DNA of 64,000 nt. It comes from Thermomonospora echinospora. GTDB taxonomy: Bacteria; Actinomycetota; Actinomycetes; Streptosporangiales; Streptosporangiaceae. Under the pieces are notes generated by a model. It searched no databases and was not told the origin of the DNA. It saw only the letters and a list, made by a program, of their open reading frames with translations. Shown here in pieces: positions 29,054-37,151 of the stretch. Each line of letters opens with the position of its first letter. The first letter of the stretch is position 1. Made by a program: the position numbers and the translations under genes. The stretch spans positions 621,051 through 685,050 of the forward strand of contig NZ_FNVO01000002.1 in assembly GCF_900108175.1 (NCBI RefSeq), in the 5' to 3' direction.

Positions 29054-29066
29054 GTAAGTTTCTTAC
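29054..29066. promoter_or_regulatory. Candidate operator for the RpiR regulator
   Basis: GTAAG-TTT-CTTAC is a perfect inverted repeat with a 3-nt centre, 5 nt upstream of the regulator's ATG and in the divergent space to the kinase gene. It fits the kind of short inverted repeat bound by RpiR-type dimers. This is position and symmetry only. Confidence 0.45.
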
Positions 29067-29110
29067 GTCTGAGAAGTAGCGTCAACGGAGCTAAGGTCTA
29101 CGGTCACCAT

Positions 29111-30316
29111 GTGTTGACCCATTTGGCTGGTCCTTACGTGATCGGCGTGGACGCGGGTGGCACAAGAACCCGCGTAGCCGTACTAACGCTCGGGGGGGCC
29201 CTGGCCGGTTCCGGAACCGGTCCAGGCGCCAACCCCAACTCCGGGGGCGACACCGCAGGTGCGCTCACCACGGCTCTGGGCGCCGCACTCGGCGATCTAG
29301 ACCGTTCCCTTGTCCTCAACGGTGTATTCGGCATTGCCGGAGCCGGTTCGGCCGGGCGGCCCGCCGCCCTGGCCGCCGCCCGGCGCGCCTGGCACGCCGT
29401 CGGCCTGCACGGCTCGCCCGCCGTGGTCACCGACATCGCGGTGGCGTTCGCGGCGGGCACCGGCGCCCCGGAGGGCATCGTGGTGTTCTCCGGCACCGGC
29501 GCCGGGGCCGCCGTGATCAACGACGGGAAGATCGTGCAGCGCGCCGACGGTTACGGCTGGCTGGTCGGCGACCAGGGCTCGGCGGTCTGGCTGGGCCGCG
29601 AGGCGGTGCTGGCCACACTGGCCGCCCTGGACGGCCGGGGCGAGCCCACCCTGCTGGCCGAGTCGGTGCCCCGGGCGCTGCTCGGCCCGGCCGCGGTGGA
29701 CTCGCTGGCCGACGGCTCGGCCCGGGCCCCCACCGCCCCGGTAGCCGAGGGCCCGGCCGGGGGACGCGCGATGCGCGCCCGGACACCGCCCGAACGCGCC
29801 TTCGCCCTGGCCTCCGCGACGGCGGGGGCCTCCGGAGCCCTGATGCCCCGGGGCTCGGACGGCCCGGCTCGTCCGGCGGCGGTGGACGATGAGCCGCCAC
29901 CGGACGGCCGGGCCCCGACCACGACCCTGGACCGGCCGGACCGGATGCCGCCCGCCGACCCGGCGCTGGCCCAGGCGATCATCAAGGAGGTCTACGGGCG
30001 GCCGCCGGCGGCCCTCGGCCGGCTGGGCCCGGTGGTCTGCGCGGCCGCCACCGCCGGCGACCCGGTGGCGCAACACATCACCGAGGAGGCGGCCCAGTGG
30101 CTGCTGCGTGATGTGGACGCGGTGCGCCCCGCGCTCACCGACCCGTGCTCGCCGGTGGTAATGGCCGGTTCGGTGCTCGGCGACGGGCCGGTCGCCGACG
30201 CCGTCCGGGCCGGCCTGCGCGAGCGCTTCCCCGTCGAGCCGCAGCAGGCGGGCGACGGGGCCGTCGGCGCCGCCGGGATGGCACTGCGCCGGCTCGGCCT
30301 GCGGCCGCCGGACTGA
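29111..30316 (+). CDS. BadF/BadG-type sugar kinase (GlcNAc/MurNAc kinase candidate) with a large insertion
   Basis: 401 residues of the ASKHA fold: phosphate-1 DAGGTRTR at 14-21, GIAGAGSAGRP, TDIAVAF, and phosphate-2 FSGTGAGAAV at about 127-135. GDQGSAVWLGREAV and the final AGSVLGDGPVADAV complete the kinase. Relatives are about 310-330 residues; here an Ala/Pro/Gly-rich stretch at about 198-282 is inserted between the lobes. GTG at 29111 is used; TTG at 29114 is possible. Opposite murR and murQ, it probably phosphorylates GlcNAc or MurNAc released by wall turnover. A weak ribosome site (AAGG) precedes it. Confidence 0.82.
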   Translation: MLTHLAGPYVIGVDAGGTRTRVAVLTLGGALAGSGTGPGANPNSGGDTAGALTTALGAALGDLDRSLVLNGVFGIAGAGSAGRPAALAAARRAWHAVGLHGSPAVVTDIAVAFAAGTGAPEGIVVFSGTGAGAAVINDGKIVQRADGYGWLVGDQGSAVWLGREAVLATLAALDGRGEPTLLAESVPRALLGPAAVDSLADGSARAPTAPVAEGPAGGRAMRARTPPERAFALASATAGASGALMPRGSDGPARPAAVDDEPPPDGRAPTTTLDRPDRMPPADPALAQAIIKEVYGRPPAALGRLGPVVCAAATAGDPVAQHITEEAAQWLLRDVDAVRPALTDPCSPVVMAGSVLGDGPVADAVRAGLRERFPVEPQQAGDGAVGAAGMALRRLGLRPPD

Positions 30317-30424
30317 TCCGGGGCGCAGGCCCCACAGCGGCGCCGGGCGCCGCACCCCGGCCGGACGGAACCGGCCGGAATCACCGAAACCCACCCCTCA
30401 CGGGATGCCGCCGCACGCCCGTAC

Positions 30425-30467
30425 GCGGGTCAGGTGATCACCGCGAGACAAGGGTCACCTGACCCGC
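30425..30467. terminator. Bidirectional terminator
   Basis: A perfect 13-bp stem with a 17-nt loop in the 250-bp space between the convergent kinase and nagZ genes. Confidence 0.65.
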
Positions 30468-30568
30468 ACCGGGGCACGGATCGTCCCGGGGCGAGCACGT
30501 CCGGACGGCCGAACGCCGACCTGTACGTGATCTTACGGAGCATCCGGTGCGCAGCGCTCCGATACCGA

Positions 30569-32257
30569 TCAGTAGGTCAGACCGTGACCGACCTTGTGGC
30601 CGCGCACCTTCACCGGAAGCCGCCCGGTGGGCTTCACCTGGCCGGTCAGCACCCGGGCGAGCGCGTTCAAGGACGCCTTGCCGGAGGAGTAGGTGGCCAG
30701 CGCCGCCCGAGCCGCATCCGCGTACGCCAGGTCGTAGGGGAGTCCCAGCGCCGCCACCACCACGGGCCTGCCGCCCGCCCGCCCGATCTGTGCCGCGGTA
30801 GCCGCTCCGGCGTTGAGCGTGGTCACCACGACGACGTCGGCGGCACCGGGGGATGCGGCGACCTGGACGCCCCGCTCACGCAGCGCCGCGGCCAGCGTCT
30901 CGGCGTGCGGCCCGGTGACGTGCACCCGCTTGCCGCGCAGCGGCAGCAGACCGCCCTTGTTGCGCACCAGCGTGATCGACCGCTCGGCGACCTGACGGGC
31001 CACCTTCCGGTGCGCGTCCGAGCGGATGGTCCGCCCGGCCCGCTCGGGGTCCACCTGGACGTCCCCGAACAGCCCGCGCTGCGCCTTCATCCGCAGGATG
31101 CGGGTCACCGACTCGTCCAGGCGTTGCCGGGAGATCGTGCCCTGACGCACCGCCGCCAGCACCGCCGCATGGGCCTGCGCCAGGTTCGGCGGCATCAGCA
31201 GCTGGTCGGCGCCCGCCCGGACGGCCCGCACCGCCGCCTGCGGCGCCCCGTACTTCTGGCGGGCGCCCGCCATGCTCAGCGAGTCGGTGACCACCACGCC
31301 GCGATAGCCCAGCTGGTCGCGGAGCAGCCCGGTCAGCACCGTCCGCGACATGGTGGCGGGGTCACCGGAGTCGTCCAGCCCCGGCACCACGATGTGCGCG
31401 GTCATGATGGCGTCCACGCCGTTCTGGACGGCGGCCCGGAACGGGGGCGCGTCCACCCGTTCCCACTCGGCGCGCGAGTGGTCGATCACCGGCAGCCCGG
31501 TGTGGCTGTCGGTGCCGGTGTCGCCGTGCCCGGGGAAGTGTTTGGCGGTCGCGGCCACCCCGGCGTCCTTGTACCCCTGGATGGCGCCGCCGAGCATCCG
31601 CGACACCAGCGCCGGGTCCGAGCCGAACGAGCGGACGCCGATCACCGGGTTGGCCGGGTCGACGTTGACATCGGCGACCGGGGCGTAGTTCTGGTTGATC
31701 CCGACCGCCCGCAGCTCGGCGCCGGTCACCTCGGCGGCCTTGCGGGCCAGCTCCGGCTTGGCGGTGGCGCCCAGCGCCATGTTGCCGGGCAGGCGGGTGA
31801 CGTACGACAGGCGCGTGACCAGGCCCTGCTCCTCGTCGACGCTCAGCAGCAGCGGGATCCTGGAGGCACGCTGCAGGGCGTTGGACAGCCTGGCCGTCTG
31901 CTCGGGATCGCGGGCGTTGCCGGGGAAGTAGATCAGGCCGCCGACGTGGTACCGCTTGATCAGCTGCTCGGCGGCGGCCCGGTCGGCGAAGGTGGGCACG
32001 AACAGCTGCCCCACCTTCTGCTCCAGGCTCATCTCCTTGACGAAGCCGGGGATCCAGGCCCCCGGGTCGCTGGACGGGGTGGCGGTGGGCGTCCGAACGC
32101 CGTCACCGTCCGGCATGCCCCTCCCCGTCTGCGCGGCGTCGCCGTTGCATCCGGTCGACGGCAGTATCAGCACCGCCGCCGCGCACACCGCGAGCAAGCG
32201 TGAACAACGCACCGGACCAGTCCCCCCGAACATGGTCGCCGTGAAATTCCTGGCCAT
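30569..32257 (-). CDS. nagZ: Beta-N-acetylhexosaminidase, GH3 family, lipoprotein
   Basis: 562 residues: a lipoprotein signal with lipobox STGC (about residue 37), the GH3 N-terminal TIM barrel (about 65-400) and a C-terminal GH3 domain (about 420-560). The NagZ hallmark KHFPGHGDTGTDSH carries the His used as acid/base, and VVTDSLSMAGA carries the Asp nucleophile. The predicted lipid anchor puts it outside the membrane, where it would release GlcNAc from muropeptides or chitooligomers for uptake by the PTS encoded nearby. ATG at 32257 or 32233 could be the start. Confidence 0.92.
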   Translation of the reverse strand: MARNFTATMFGGTGPVRCSRLLAVCAAAVLILPSTGCNGDAAQTGRGMPDGDGVRTPTATPSSDPGAWIPGFVKEMSLEQKVGQLFVPTFADRAAAEQLIKRYHVGGLIYFPGNARDPEQTARLSNALQRASRIPLLLSVDEEQGLVTRLSYVTRLPGNMALGATAKPELARKAAEVTGAELRAVGINQNYAPVADVNVDPANPVIGVRSFGSDPALVSRMLGGAIQGYKDAGVAATAKHFPGHGDTGTDSHTGLPVIDHSRAEWERVDAPPFRAAVQNGVDAIMTAHIVVPGLDDSGDPATMSRTVLTGLLRDQLGYRGVVVTDSLSMAGARQKYGAPQAAVRAVRAGADQLLMPPNLAQAHAAVLAAVRQGTISRQRLDESVTRILRMKAQRGLFGDVQVDPERAGRTIRSDAHRKVARQVAERSITLVRNKGGLLPLRGKRVHVTGPHAETLAAALRERGVQVAASPGAADVVVVTTLNAGAATAAQIGRAGGRPVVVAALGLPYDLAYADAARAALATYSSGKASLNALARVLTGQVKPTGRLPVKVRGHKVGHGLTY

Positions 32258-32394
32258 CGCCTTGGTGACGCTAACACGCCGAACGGGTGCCCGGTGTGAT
32301 GGCCGGTACTGGACCCGGCCGCGCGTCCCCTCGGATAACCGCCGGATTCCGTCCTGATCGCCCCAGCGTATGCGGCCACGACCGTACCCCAGCC

Positions 32395-32502
32395 GCGAAC
32401 GCCGGGCAGGTCACGGACACAGGGCAGGCCGCCGACACACGGCAGGTCACGGACGCCCGGCAGGCCGCGAACGCCGGGCGGGTCACGGACGCCGGGGAGA
32501 AC
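32395..32502. repeat. Six tandem 18-bp repeats
   Basis: Six consecutive 18-bp units, alternating between two subtypes (one begins GCGAACGCCGGGCAGG, the other ACGGACGCCCGGCAGG), so the true period is close to 36 bp. They occupy the 385-bp space between nagZ and ptsI. The frames through them are open but have no ribosome site or family resemblance. No other gene is seen in 32258-32642. Confidence 0.8.
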
Positions 32503-32595
32503 GACCCCGAGGTCGTCACACTCGCGAGCACGGGCGCTCCGGCACGGTCGTCCCGCACGCGTCCGGTCGTGCGGGAACGGTCGTGCGGGAACGGT

Positions 32596-32637
32596 CGTCG
32601 CGGCTGTGCGCACCCCCGAGTGCGCGCAGCCGCGACG
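32596..32637 (-). terminator. Terminator of the nagA-to-ptsI operon
   Basis: An 18-bp stem (one G-T pair) with a 6-nt loop lies 6 nt past the ptsI stop. It is the strongest hairpin in the region and should end the seven-gene minus-strand operon. Confidence 0.8.
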
Positions 32638-32642
32638 GCCGG

Positions 32643-34406
32643 TCACAGGCCGAGGTCGGCCAGGGCGGGGAGTTCGGAACGGGCGGCGGCGCGGGCCTCG
32701 TCCGCCGAGCGGGCCGAACGCGCGGCGACGGCGGCGCGGCGGCACTCGGCCAGGGTGTGGCGGGCCAGGACGGCGCGGACCAGAGGCAGGGACGGAGCGC
32801 TCATCGACAGCGAGGTCACGCCCAGGCCGACCAGCACACAGGCCAGCATCGGATCGGCGGCGGCCTCGCCGCACACCCCGCAGCCGCGTTCGGTGTCGGC
32901 GGCGGCCTCGGCCGTCAGCGCCACCAGGTCCAGGACGGCGGGCTGCCAGGCGTCCTGCAGCCGGGCCAGGGCGCCGATCTGCCGGTCGGCGGCGCAGGCG
33001 TACTGGGTGAGGTCGTTGGTGCCGACGCTGAAGAACTCCACCTCGGGGGCCAGGTCGCCGGCGCGCAGCGCGGCGGCCGGGACCTCGATCATGATCCCGG
33101 GGTGATCGATGCCCGCCTCGGCGCAGGCGGCGGCGAAGGCGCGGGCCTCCGCGACGTCGGTCACCATTGGCGCCATCACCTCCAGCCGGACAGTCAGCCC
33201 GGCGGCGGCCCGGGCGAGCGCGCCGAGCTGGGCCGACAGCACCTCCGGGTGGCGCATCAGCATCCGCAGCCCCCGCTCGCCGAGCGCCGGATTGGGCTCC
33301 TGCCCTGGCGGCGGCAGGAACGCCAGCGGCTTGTCGGCGCCCGCGTCCAGGGCCCGTACGACCACCTTGCCCTGGGGGAACGCCTCCAAGACGGTGCGGT
33401 AGGCGGCCTCCTGCTCGGCGTCAGACGGCGGGGTGGCGCGGTCGAGGAACAGGAACTCGGTGCGGTAGAGCCCGACGCCCTCGGCCCCGGCCTCCAGGGC
33501 GGCCCGCACGTCCTTGGGACCGCCGATGTTGGCCAGCAGCGGCACCGCGTGGCCGTCCTTGGTGGCGCCCGGCCCGGTGGAGGCGGCCGTCAGGGAGGCC
33601 CGGACGGCCGAGGTGCTCAGGGCCGCCTCGATCTCCGCCTCGGCCGGGTCGATCCGCACCGTCCCAGCGGCCCCGTCGACCAGCACCGGCGTGCCCTCGG
33701 CCAGGTCGGCGGCACCGGGGCAGGCCACCACGGCGGGCACGCCCATGGTGCGGGCCAGGATCGCGGTGTGGCTGGTCGGCCCGCCCTCCTCGGTGACGAA
33801 CGCGACCACCTGGGCGGGATCCAGCACCGCCGTGTCGGCGGGCGCCAGGTCCCGGGCGACCAGCACGAACGGATCGTCGCGCCGCGGCACCCCGGGCACC
33901 GGCAGGCCGAGCAGCCGGGCCACGGCGCGGTCGCGGACGTCGTCGAGGTCGGTGACCCGGGCGGCCAGGTACTCCCCTGCCCCGGCCAGCATCTCCCGGT
34001 AGACGGCGAACGCCTCGAACACCGCGCGGGCGGCCGTCGTCCCCTCGCCGATCCTGACGGCGATCCCGTCGGCCAGGCCGGGGTCGAGGGCCATCATCGC
34101 CTGGGCCCGCAGCACCTCGCGGGCCTCGGTGTTACCCGCCGCCGCGGCCCGGTCGCCGCGTGCCTCCAGGTCGGCGGCGACGGCCTCCAGCGCGGCGGTG
34201 GCGGCGGCCTGCTCGGCCCGTACGTCCTCGGGGGTCCCGCCGTGGGTCGCGGCGGCCGGCTCCGGCACCGAGCCGGCCACCCGTACGACCGGCCCGGCTC
34301 CGACTCCGGGACTCACCCCGGCTCCGGTCAGCACCCCCGCGGATCCGGAGGCCGGCGCGTCCGCTCCCCCCGCGTCGGCGACCGGGGAGGGCGGACCGTC
34401 AGGCAT
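32643..34406 (-). CDS. ptsI: PTS Enzyme I
   Basis: 587 residues. The phosphorylated His213 lies in GGPTSHTAIL. The PEP-binding C-terminal barrel is present, with GLYRTEFLFLDR, SVGTNDLTQYACAADR and the catalytic Cys region CGVCGEAAADP. The body begins at about residue 26 (LTGAGVSPGVGAGPVV); the first 25 residues are Gly/Ala/Pro-rich and unusual. It transfers phosphate from PEP to HPr. Its start overlaps ptsH by 8 nt, so the pair is translationally coupled. It is the last gene of the operon. Confidence 0.96.
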   Translation of the reverse strand: MPDGPPSPVADAGGADAPASGSAGVLTGAGVSPGVGAGPVVRVAGSVPEPAAATHGGTPEDVRAEQAAATAALEAVAADLEARGDRAAAAGNTEAREVLRAQAMMALDPGLADGIAVRIGEGTTAARAVFEAFAVYREMLAGAGEYLAARVTDLDDVRDRAVARLLGLPVPGVPRRDDPFVLVARDLAPADTAVLDPAQVVAFVTEEGGPTSHTAILARTMGVPAVVACPGAADLAEGTPVLVDGAAGTVRIDPAEAEIEAALSTSAVRASLTAASTGPGATKDGHAVPLLANIGGPKDVRAALEAGAEGVGLYRTEFLFLDRATPPSDAEQEAAYRTVLEAFPQGKVVVRALDAGADKPLAFLPPPGQEPNPALGERGLRMLMRHPEVLSAQLGALARAAAGLTVRLEVMAPMVTDVAEARAFAAACAEAGIDHPGIMIEVPAAALRAGDLAPEVEFFSVGTNDLTQYACAADRQIGALARLQDAWQPAVLDLVALTAEAAADTERGCGVCGEAAADPMLACVLVGLGVTSLSMSAPSLPLVRAVLARHTLAECRRAAVAARSARSADEARAAARSELPALADLGL

Positions 34407-34668
34407 CGCCGGCCTCCACGTTCACCGCCGCCTCCAGTTCGTCCAGCACCTGGTCGGCGGACTCGCCCTCGGCGGTGATGACGATCTCCTCCCCGTGCCG
34501 GGCGTCCATGCCCAGCACCGCCAGGATGCTCTTGGCGTTGACCGGATTTCCCCCGAGCTTGGCGACCGTGACGTCCATCGGCGCCCTGGCCGCGGCCTGC
34601 ACGAACAGTGCGGCGGGACGGGCGTGCAGCCCCACCTTCGACCGGATCTTCACGTGACGCTGGGCCAC
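34399..34668 (-). CDS. ptsH: PTS phosphocarrier protein HPr
   Basis: 89 residues with GTG start at 34668 (GAGGAG lies 5 nt upstream). The phosphoacceptor His15 is in VGLHARPA. The Ser at the regulatory position (Ser47 in NAKSILAVLGM) is present, although actinobacteria usually lack HPr kinase. It passes phosphate from EI to the EIIA encoded two genes upstream. Confidence 0.96.
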   Translation of the reverse strand: MAQRHVKIRSKVGLHARPAALFVQAAARAPMDVTVAKLGGNPVNAKSILAVLGMDARHGEEIVITAEGESADQVLDELEAAVNVEAGDA

Positions 34669-34715
34669 AACCACTCCTCGATTTCCTCCCGGAACGGGAC
34701 CTGTGCCGGCCCCGT

Positions 34716-35369
34716 TCAGCCCCCGAACACCCGGGGCCATCGAACTTCCCTGAGATCGGCCACGATCCGGTCCGCCTGCGACAGCCGCGCGGCCGGCATC
34801 GTGGTGGCGACCGCCACGACCGCCATACCCGCGGCCTTCGCCGCCGCCACTCCGGCGGGCGCGTCCTCGAAGGCCACCGCCCGCGCCGGAGACACCGCCA
34901 GGTGCGCGCAGGCGGCCAGATAACCCTCCGGATGCGGCTTGCCGTTGCGCACGTCGTCGGCGGTGACGATCACGTCCAGCAGCCTGGTGATGCCCAGCTC
35001 CTCCAGCAGCCCGTGCGCGTAGGGCCGCATCCCCGACGTGACCAGGCCCAGCGGCACGCCCTCGGCGTGCAGCGAGTGCACCAGCTCGACGGCGCCCGGC
35101 ACCGGCTCGGCATCCGGCCAGTCCGGGTGCTCCTCGTACTCGATCGCCTGCCGGAACAGCTCCTCGACGGTCCGGCCGGGGAACAGGTGCAGCAGCTCGG
35201 CCAGCACCTCATGGCCCCGCCGCCCGGCGAACGAGGCGATCAGCGCCTCGTCGTGGGCCACCCCGTGGCGCTCGAACAGCCGGGTCCACAGCACGCGGTT
35301 GCGCGGCTCGGTGTGGATGAGCGTCCCGTCCAGGTCGAAGATCGCCGCCGCCGGTCGTGTCAGTGCCAT
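34716..35369 (-). CDS. HAD-IA sugar-phosphatase-like hydrolase within the PTS operon
   Basis: 217 residues with full HAD motifs: FDLDGTLIHTEPRN (nucleophile and acid Asp), LVTSGM, GKPHPEGY and FEDAPAGV. This is the beta-phosphoglucomutase/sugar-phosphatase branch. Its first 10 nt overlap the EIIA gene, so it is clearly part of the operon. Its substrate may be an amino-sugar phosphate (MurNAc-6-P, GlcNAc-6-P or GlcN-6-P), acting as an overflow valve or in MurNAc salvage. This is inference from position; no residue decides the substrate. Confidence 0.85.
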   Translation of the reverse strand: MALTRPAAAIFDLDGTLIHTEPRNRVLWTRLFERHGVAHDEALIASFAGRRGHEVLAELLHLFPGRTVEELFRQAIEYEEHPDWPDAEPVPGAVELVHSLHAEGVPLGLVTSGMRPYAHGLLEELGITRLLDVIVTADDVRNGKPHPEGYLAACAHLAVSPARAVAFEDAPAGVAAAKAAGMAVVAVATTMPAARLSQADRIVADLREVRWPRVFGG

Positions 35370-35809
35370 GAGAACAGCCCGGTCCCCTTCTCGACCCGCC
35401 CGCTCTCCCGCACCTCCGACAGCGCCTCGGCGGCGGCGTCCAGCGCCACCACCGCGGTCACCGGCGAGCGGCCGCCCGCCTCGATCTCGGCGGGGTTCCA
35501 GCGGACCAGCGGCTGACCGGCGACCACCTCCTCGCCCTCGGTGGCCAGCAGCTCGAAGCCCCGCCCCTTGAGCTGGACGGTGTCGATCCCCAGGTGCACC
35601 AGTACCCCGTGCCCTTCGCCGTCCACCACCACGTAGGCGTGCGGGTGCATCTTGACGACCTTGCCGCTCACCGGGGCGATGGCCTCGCCGCGGCCGCGCT
35701 CGGGGTCGACCGCCGTACCCGGACCCACCATGGCCTGGGCGAACACCGGGTCCGGCACCCCGGCCAACCCGACAACCTGCCCGCTGACGGGCGCCAGAAC
35801 TCGCGTCAC
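35360..35809 (-). CDS. crr: PTS EIIA component, glucose/GlcNAc family
   Basis: 149 residues. The phosphorylated His is in GVLVHLGIDTVQLKG; the second active-site His is in KMHPHAYVVV. VLAPVSGQVV and IAPVSGKVV are the family's strand repeats. It accepts phosphate from HPr and passes it to EIIB, whose gene is 25 nt upstream. It is a stand-alone EIIA, as in Streptomyces Crr. Confidence 0.94.
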   Translation of the reverse strand: MTRVLAPVSGQVVGLAGVPDPVFAQAMVGPGTAVDPERGRGEAIAPVSGKVVKMHPHAYVVVDGEGHGVLVHLGIDTVQLKGRGFELLATEGEEVVAGQPLVRWNPAEIEAGGRSPVTAVVALDAAAEALSEVRESGRVEKGTGLFSWH

Positions 35810-35834
35810 TGGGGGCTCCTTCGCTCGCGGGCGG

Positions 35835-36068
35835 TCAGTCGAGAAGGTCTTCGATGTCGGTGGCCAGGGTGTCGGCCTCGGGTCCGACCACCACCTGGAC
35901 GACCCGGCCGCTGCGCATGACGCCGTAGGCGCCGGCCGCCTTCAGCCCGGCCTCGTCCACCCGGTCGGGGTCGGTGACCTCGGTGCGCAGCCGGGTCGCG
36001 CACGGTTCGATCTCGACGATGTTGGCCGCGCCGCCCAGCGCGGCGACGATGGCCTCGGCCTTGTCCAT
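35835..36068 (-). CDS. PTS EIIB component, glucose/GlcNAc family
   Basis: 77 residues. The phosphocysteine is Cys23 in EPCATRLRTEV, the standard glucose-family EIIB active site. It is a separate polypeptide rather than fused to EIIC, matching Streptomyces NagF. It lies 27 nt after the SIS gene. It would phosphorylate sugar carried by the EIIC encoded across the divergent promoter region. Confidence 0.94.
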   Translation of the reverse strand: MDKAEAIVAALGGAANIVEIEPCATRLRTEVTDPDRVDEAGLKAAGAYGVMRSGRVVQVVVGPEADTLATDIEDLLD

Positions 36069-36095
36069 GTCGGCTCCTTGCGGTCTTGGGGGATC

Positions 36096-37151
36096 TCAGT
36101 CGGTCTGGGTGACCTTGTTGAGGCCACGGGGGACGTCGGGGTCGTGGCCCAGCCGGCGGGCCAGCGCCTCCACCACGAGCTGGCCGGGGACGATGAGGCC
36201 CAGCGGCGCCACCCACTCTGGCAGGCGGGGTCCGGGCAGCGCGTGCGAACAGGCCCGGGCGAGGCCGTCGCCCCCGCCGATCCCGTAGGCATGGGCGCCC
36301 GCCCCGGTGACCCGGCGGGCCAGCGCCACGGTGCCGGGCAGGGTGGGCCCCTCGTCGGCGGCGACCAGGATCGCCGGGGTGGCGGAGTCCACCACGGCGA
36401 TCGGCCCGTGCAGCAGGTCGGCGTACGACAGGCCCATGGCGTGCAGGTAGCACGCCTCCTTGATCTTCAGTGCCAGCTCCAGCGCGGTGCCGAACGCGAT
36501 GCCCCGGCCGGAGACCACCGCGCCGGGCACCTCGGCCAGCCCGGCCACCACCGCCTCCAGCGCGGGGGACGCCTCGGTGGCCGCGATCAGCCGTTCCACC
36601 TCGTCGGGGACGCGGCGCAGCTCGGTCTGGTCGACCGGCGCGCCCAGGCCCAGGGCCAGCACCGACAGCGCCGCCAGCTGGGTGGTGTAGGTCTTGGTGG
36701 CCGGCACCGCCACCTCGTCCCCGGCCTCGGTGATCAACGCGACCTCGGCGGTCTCGGCCAGCGGGGAGCCGGGCCCGTTGGTGACCGCGATGGTGCGGGC
36801 GCCGCAGTCGGCCGCCCACTCCAGCGTCTCGACGATCTCCTCGGTCCGGCCGGACTGGCTGATCGCCACCGCCAGCACGCCGGTCAGGTCGAGCCTGCGG
36901 CGGTAGGTGGTCGCGATCGACGGGGCGGCCGGGGTGGCCAGCCGTCCGACCTGCGACTCGACCAGGTAACGGCCGTAGACGGCGGCGTTGTCGGAGGAGC
37001 CGCGCGCGATGAACAGCACCTGCCGGGTGCCGCGCGCCAGCAGCCCCACGTCGGACATCCTGGGCAGCAGCGCGTCGATCGTGCGCCGCAACGCCTGCGG
37101 CTGCTCGCCGATCTCCGCCCGCATCCTGCTGGTGGTCATGGCGGCGGTCAT
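36096..37151 (-). CDS. Double-SIS protein, glucosamine-6-phosphate deaminase (NagB-II) candidate
   Basis: 351 residues with two SIS domains (about 45-170 and 210-330) and no glutamine amidotransferase domain, so it is not GlmS. Sugar-phosphate loops are IARGSSDNAAVYG, ISQSGRTEE and SGRGIAFGTALELALKIKE. Between nagA and the PTS genes it most likely converts glucosamine-6-P to fructose-6-P and ammonia, as NagB-II enzymes do, since no classical NagB is present in the window. AgaS-type is the alternative. ATG at 37151 overlaps the nagA stop (ATGA), and GAGAGGA precedes it. Confidence 0.82.
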   Translation of the reverse strand: MTAAMTTSRMRAEIGEQPQALRRTIDALLPRMSDVGLLARGTRQVLFIARGSSDNAAVYGRYLVESQVGRLATPAAPSIATTYRRRLDLTGVLAVAISQSGRTEEIVETLEWAADCGARTIAVTNGPGSPLAETAEVALITEAGDEVAVPATKTYTTQLAALSVLALGLGAPVDQTELRRVPDEVERLIAATEASPALEAVVAGLAEVPGAVVSGRGIAFGTALELALKIKEACYLHAMGLSYADLLHGPIAVVDSATPAILVAADEGPTLPGTVALARRVTGAGAHAYGIGGGDGLARACSHALPGPRLPEWVAPLGLIVPGQLVVEALARRLGHDPDVPRGLNKVTQTD

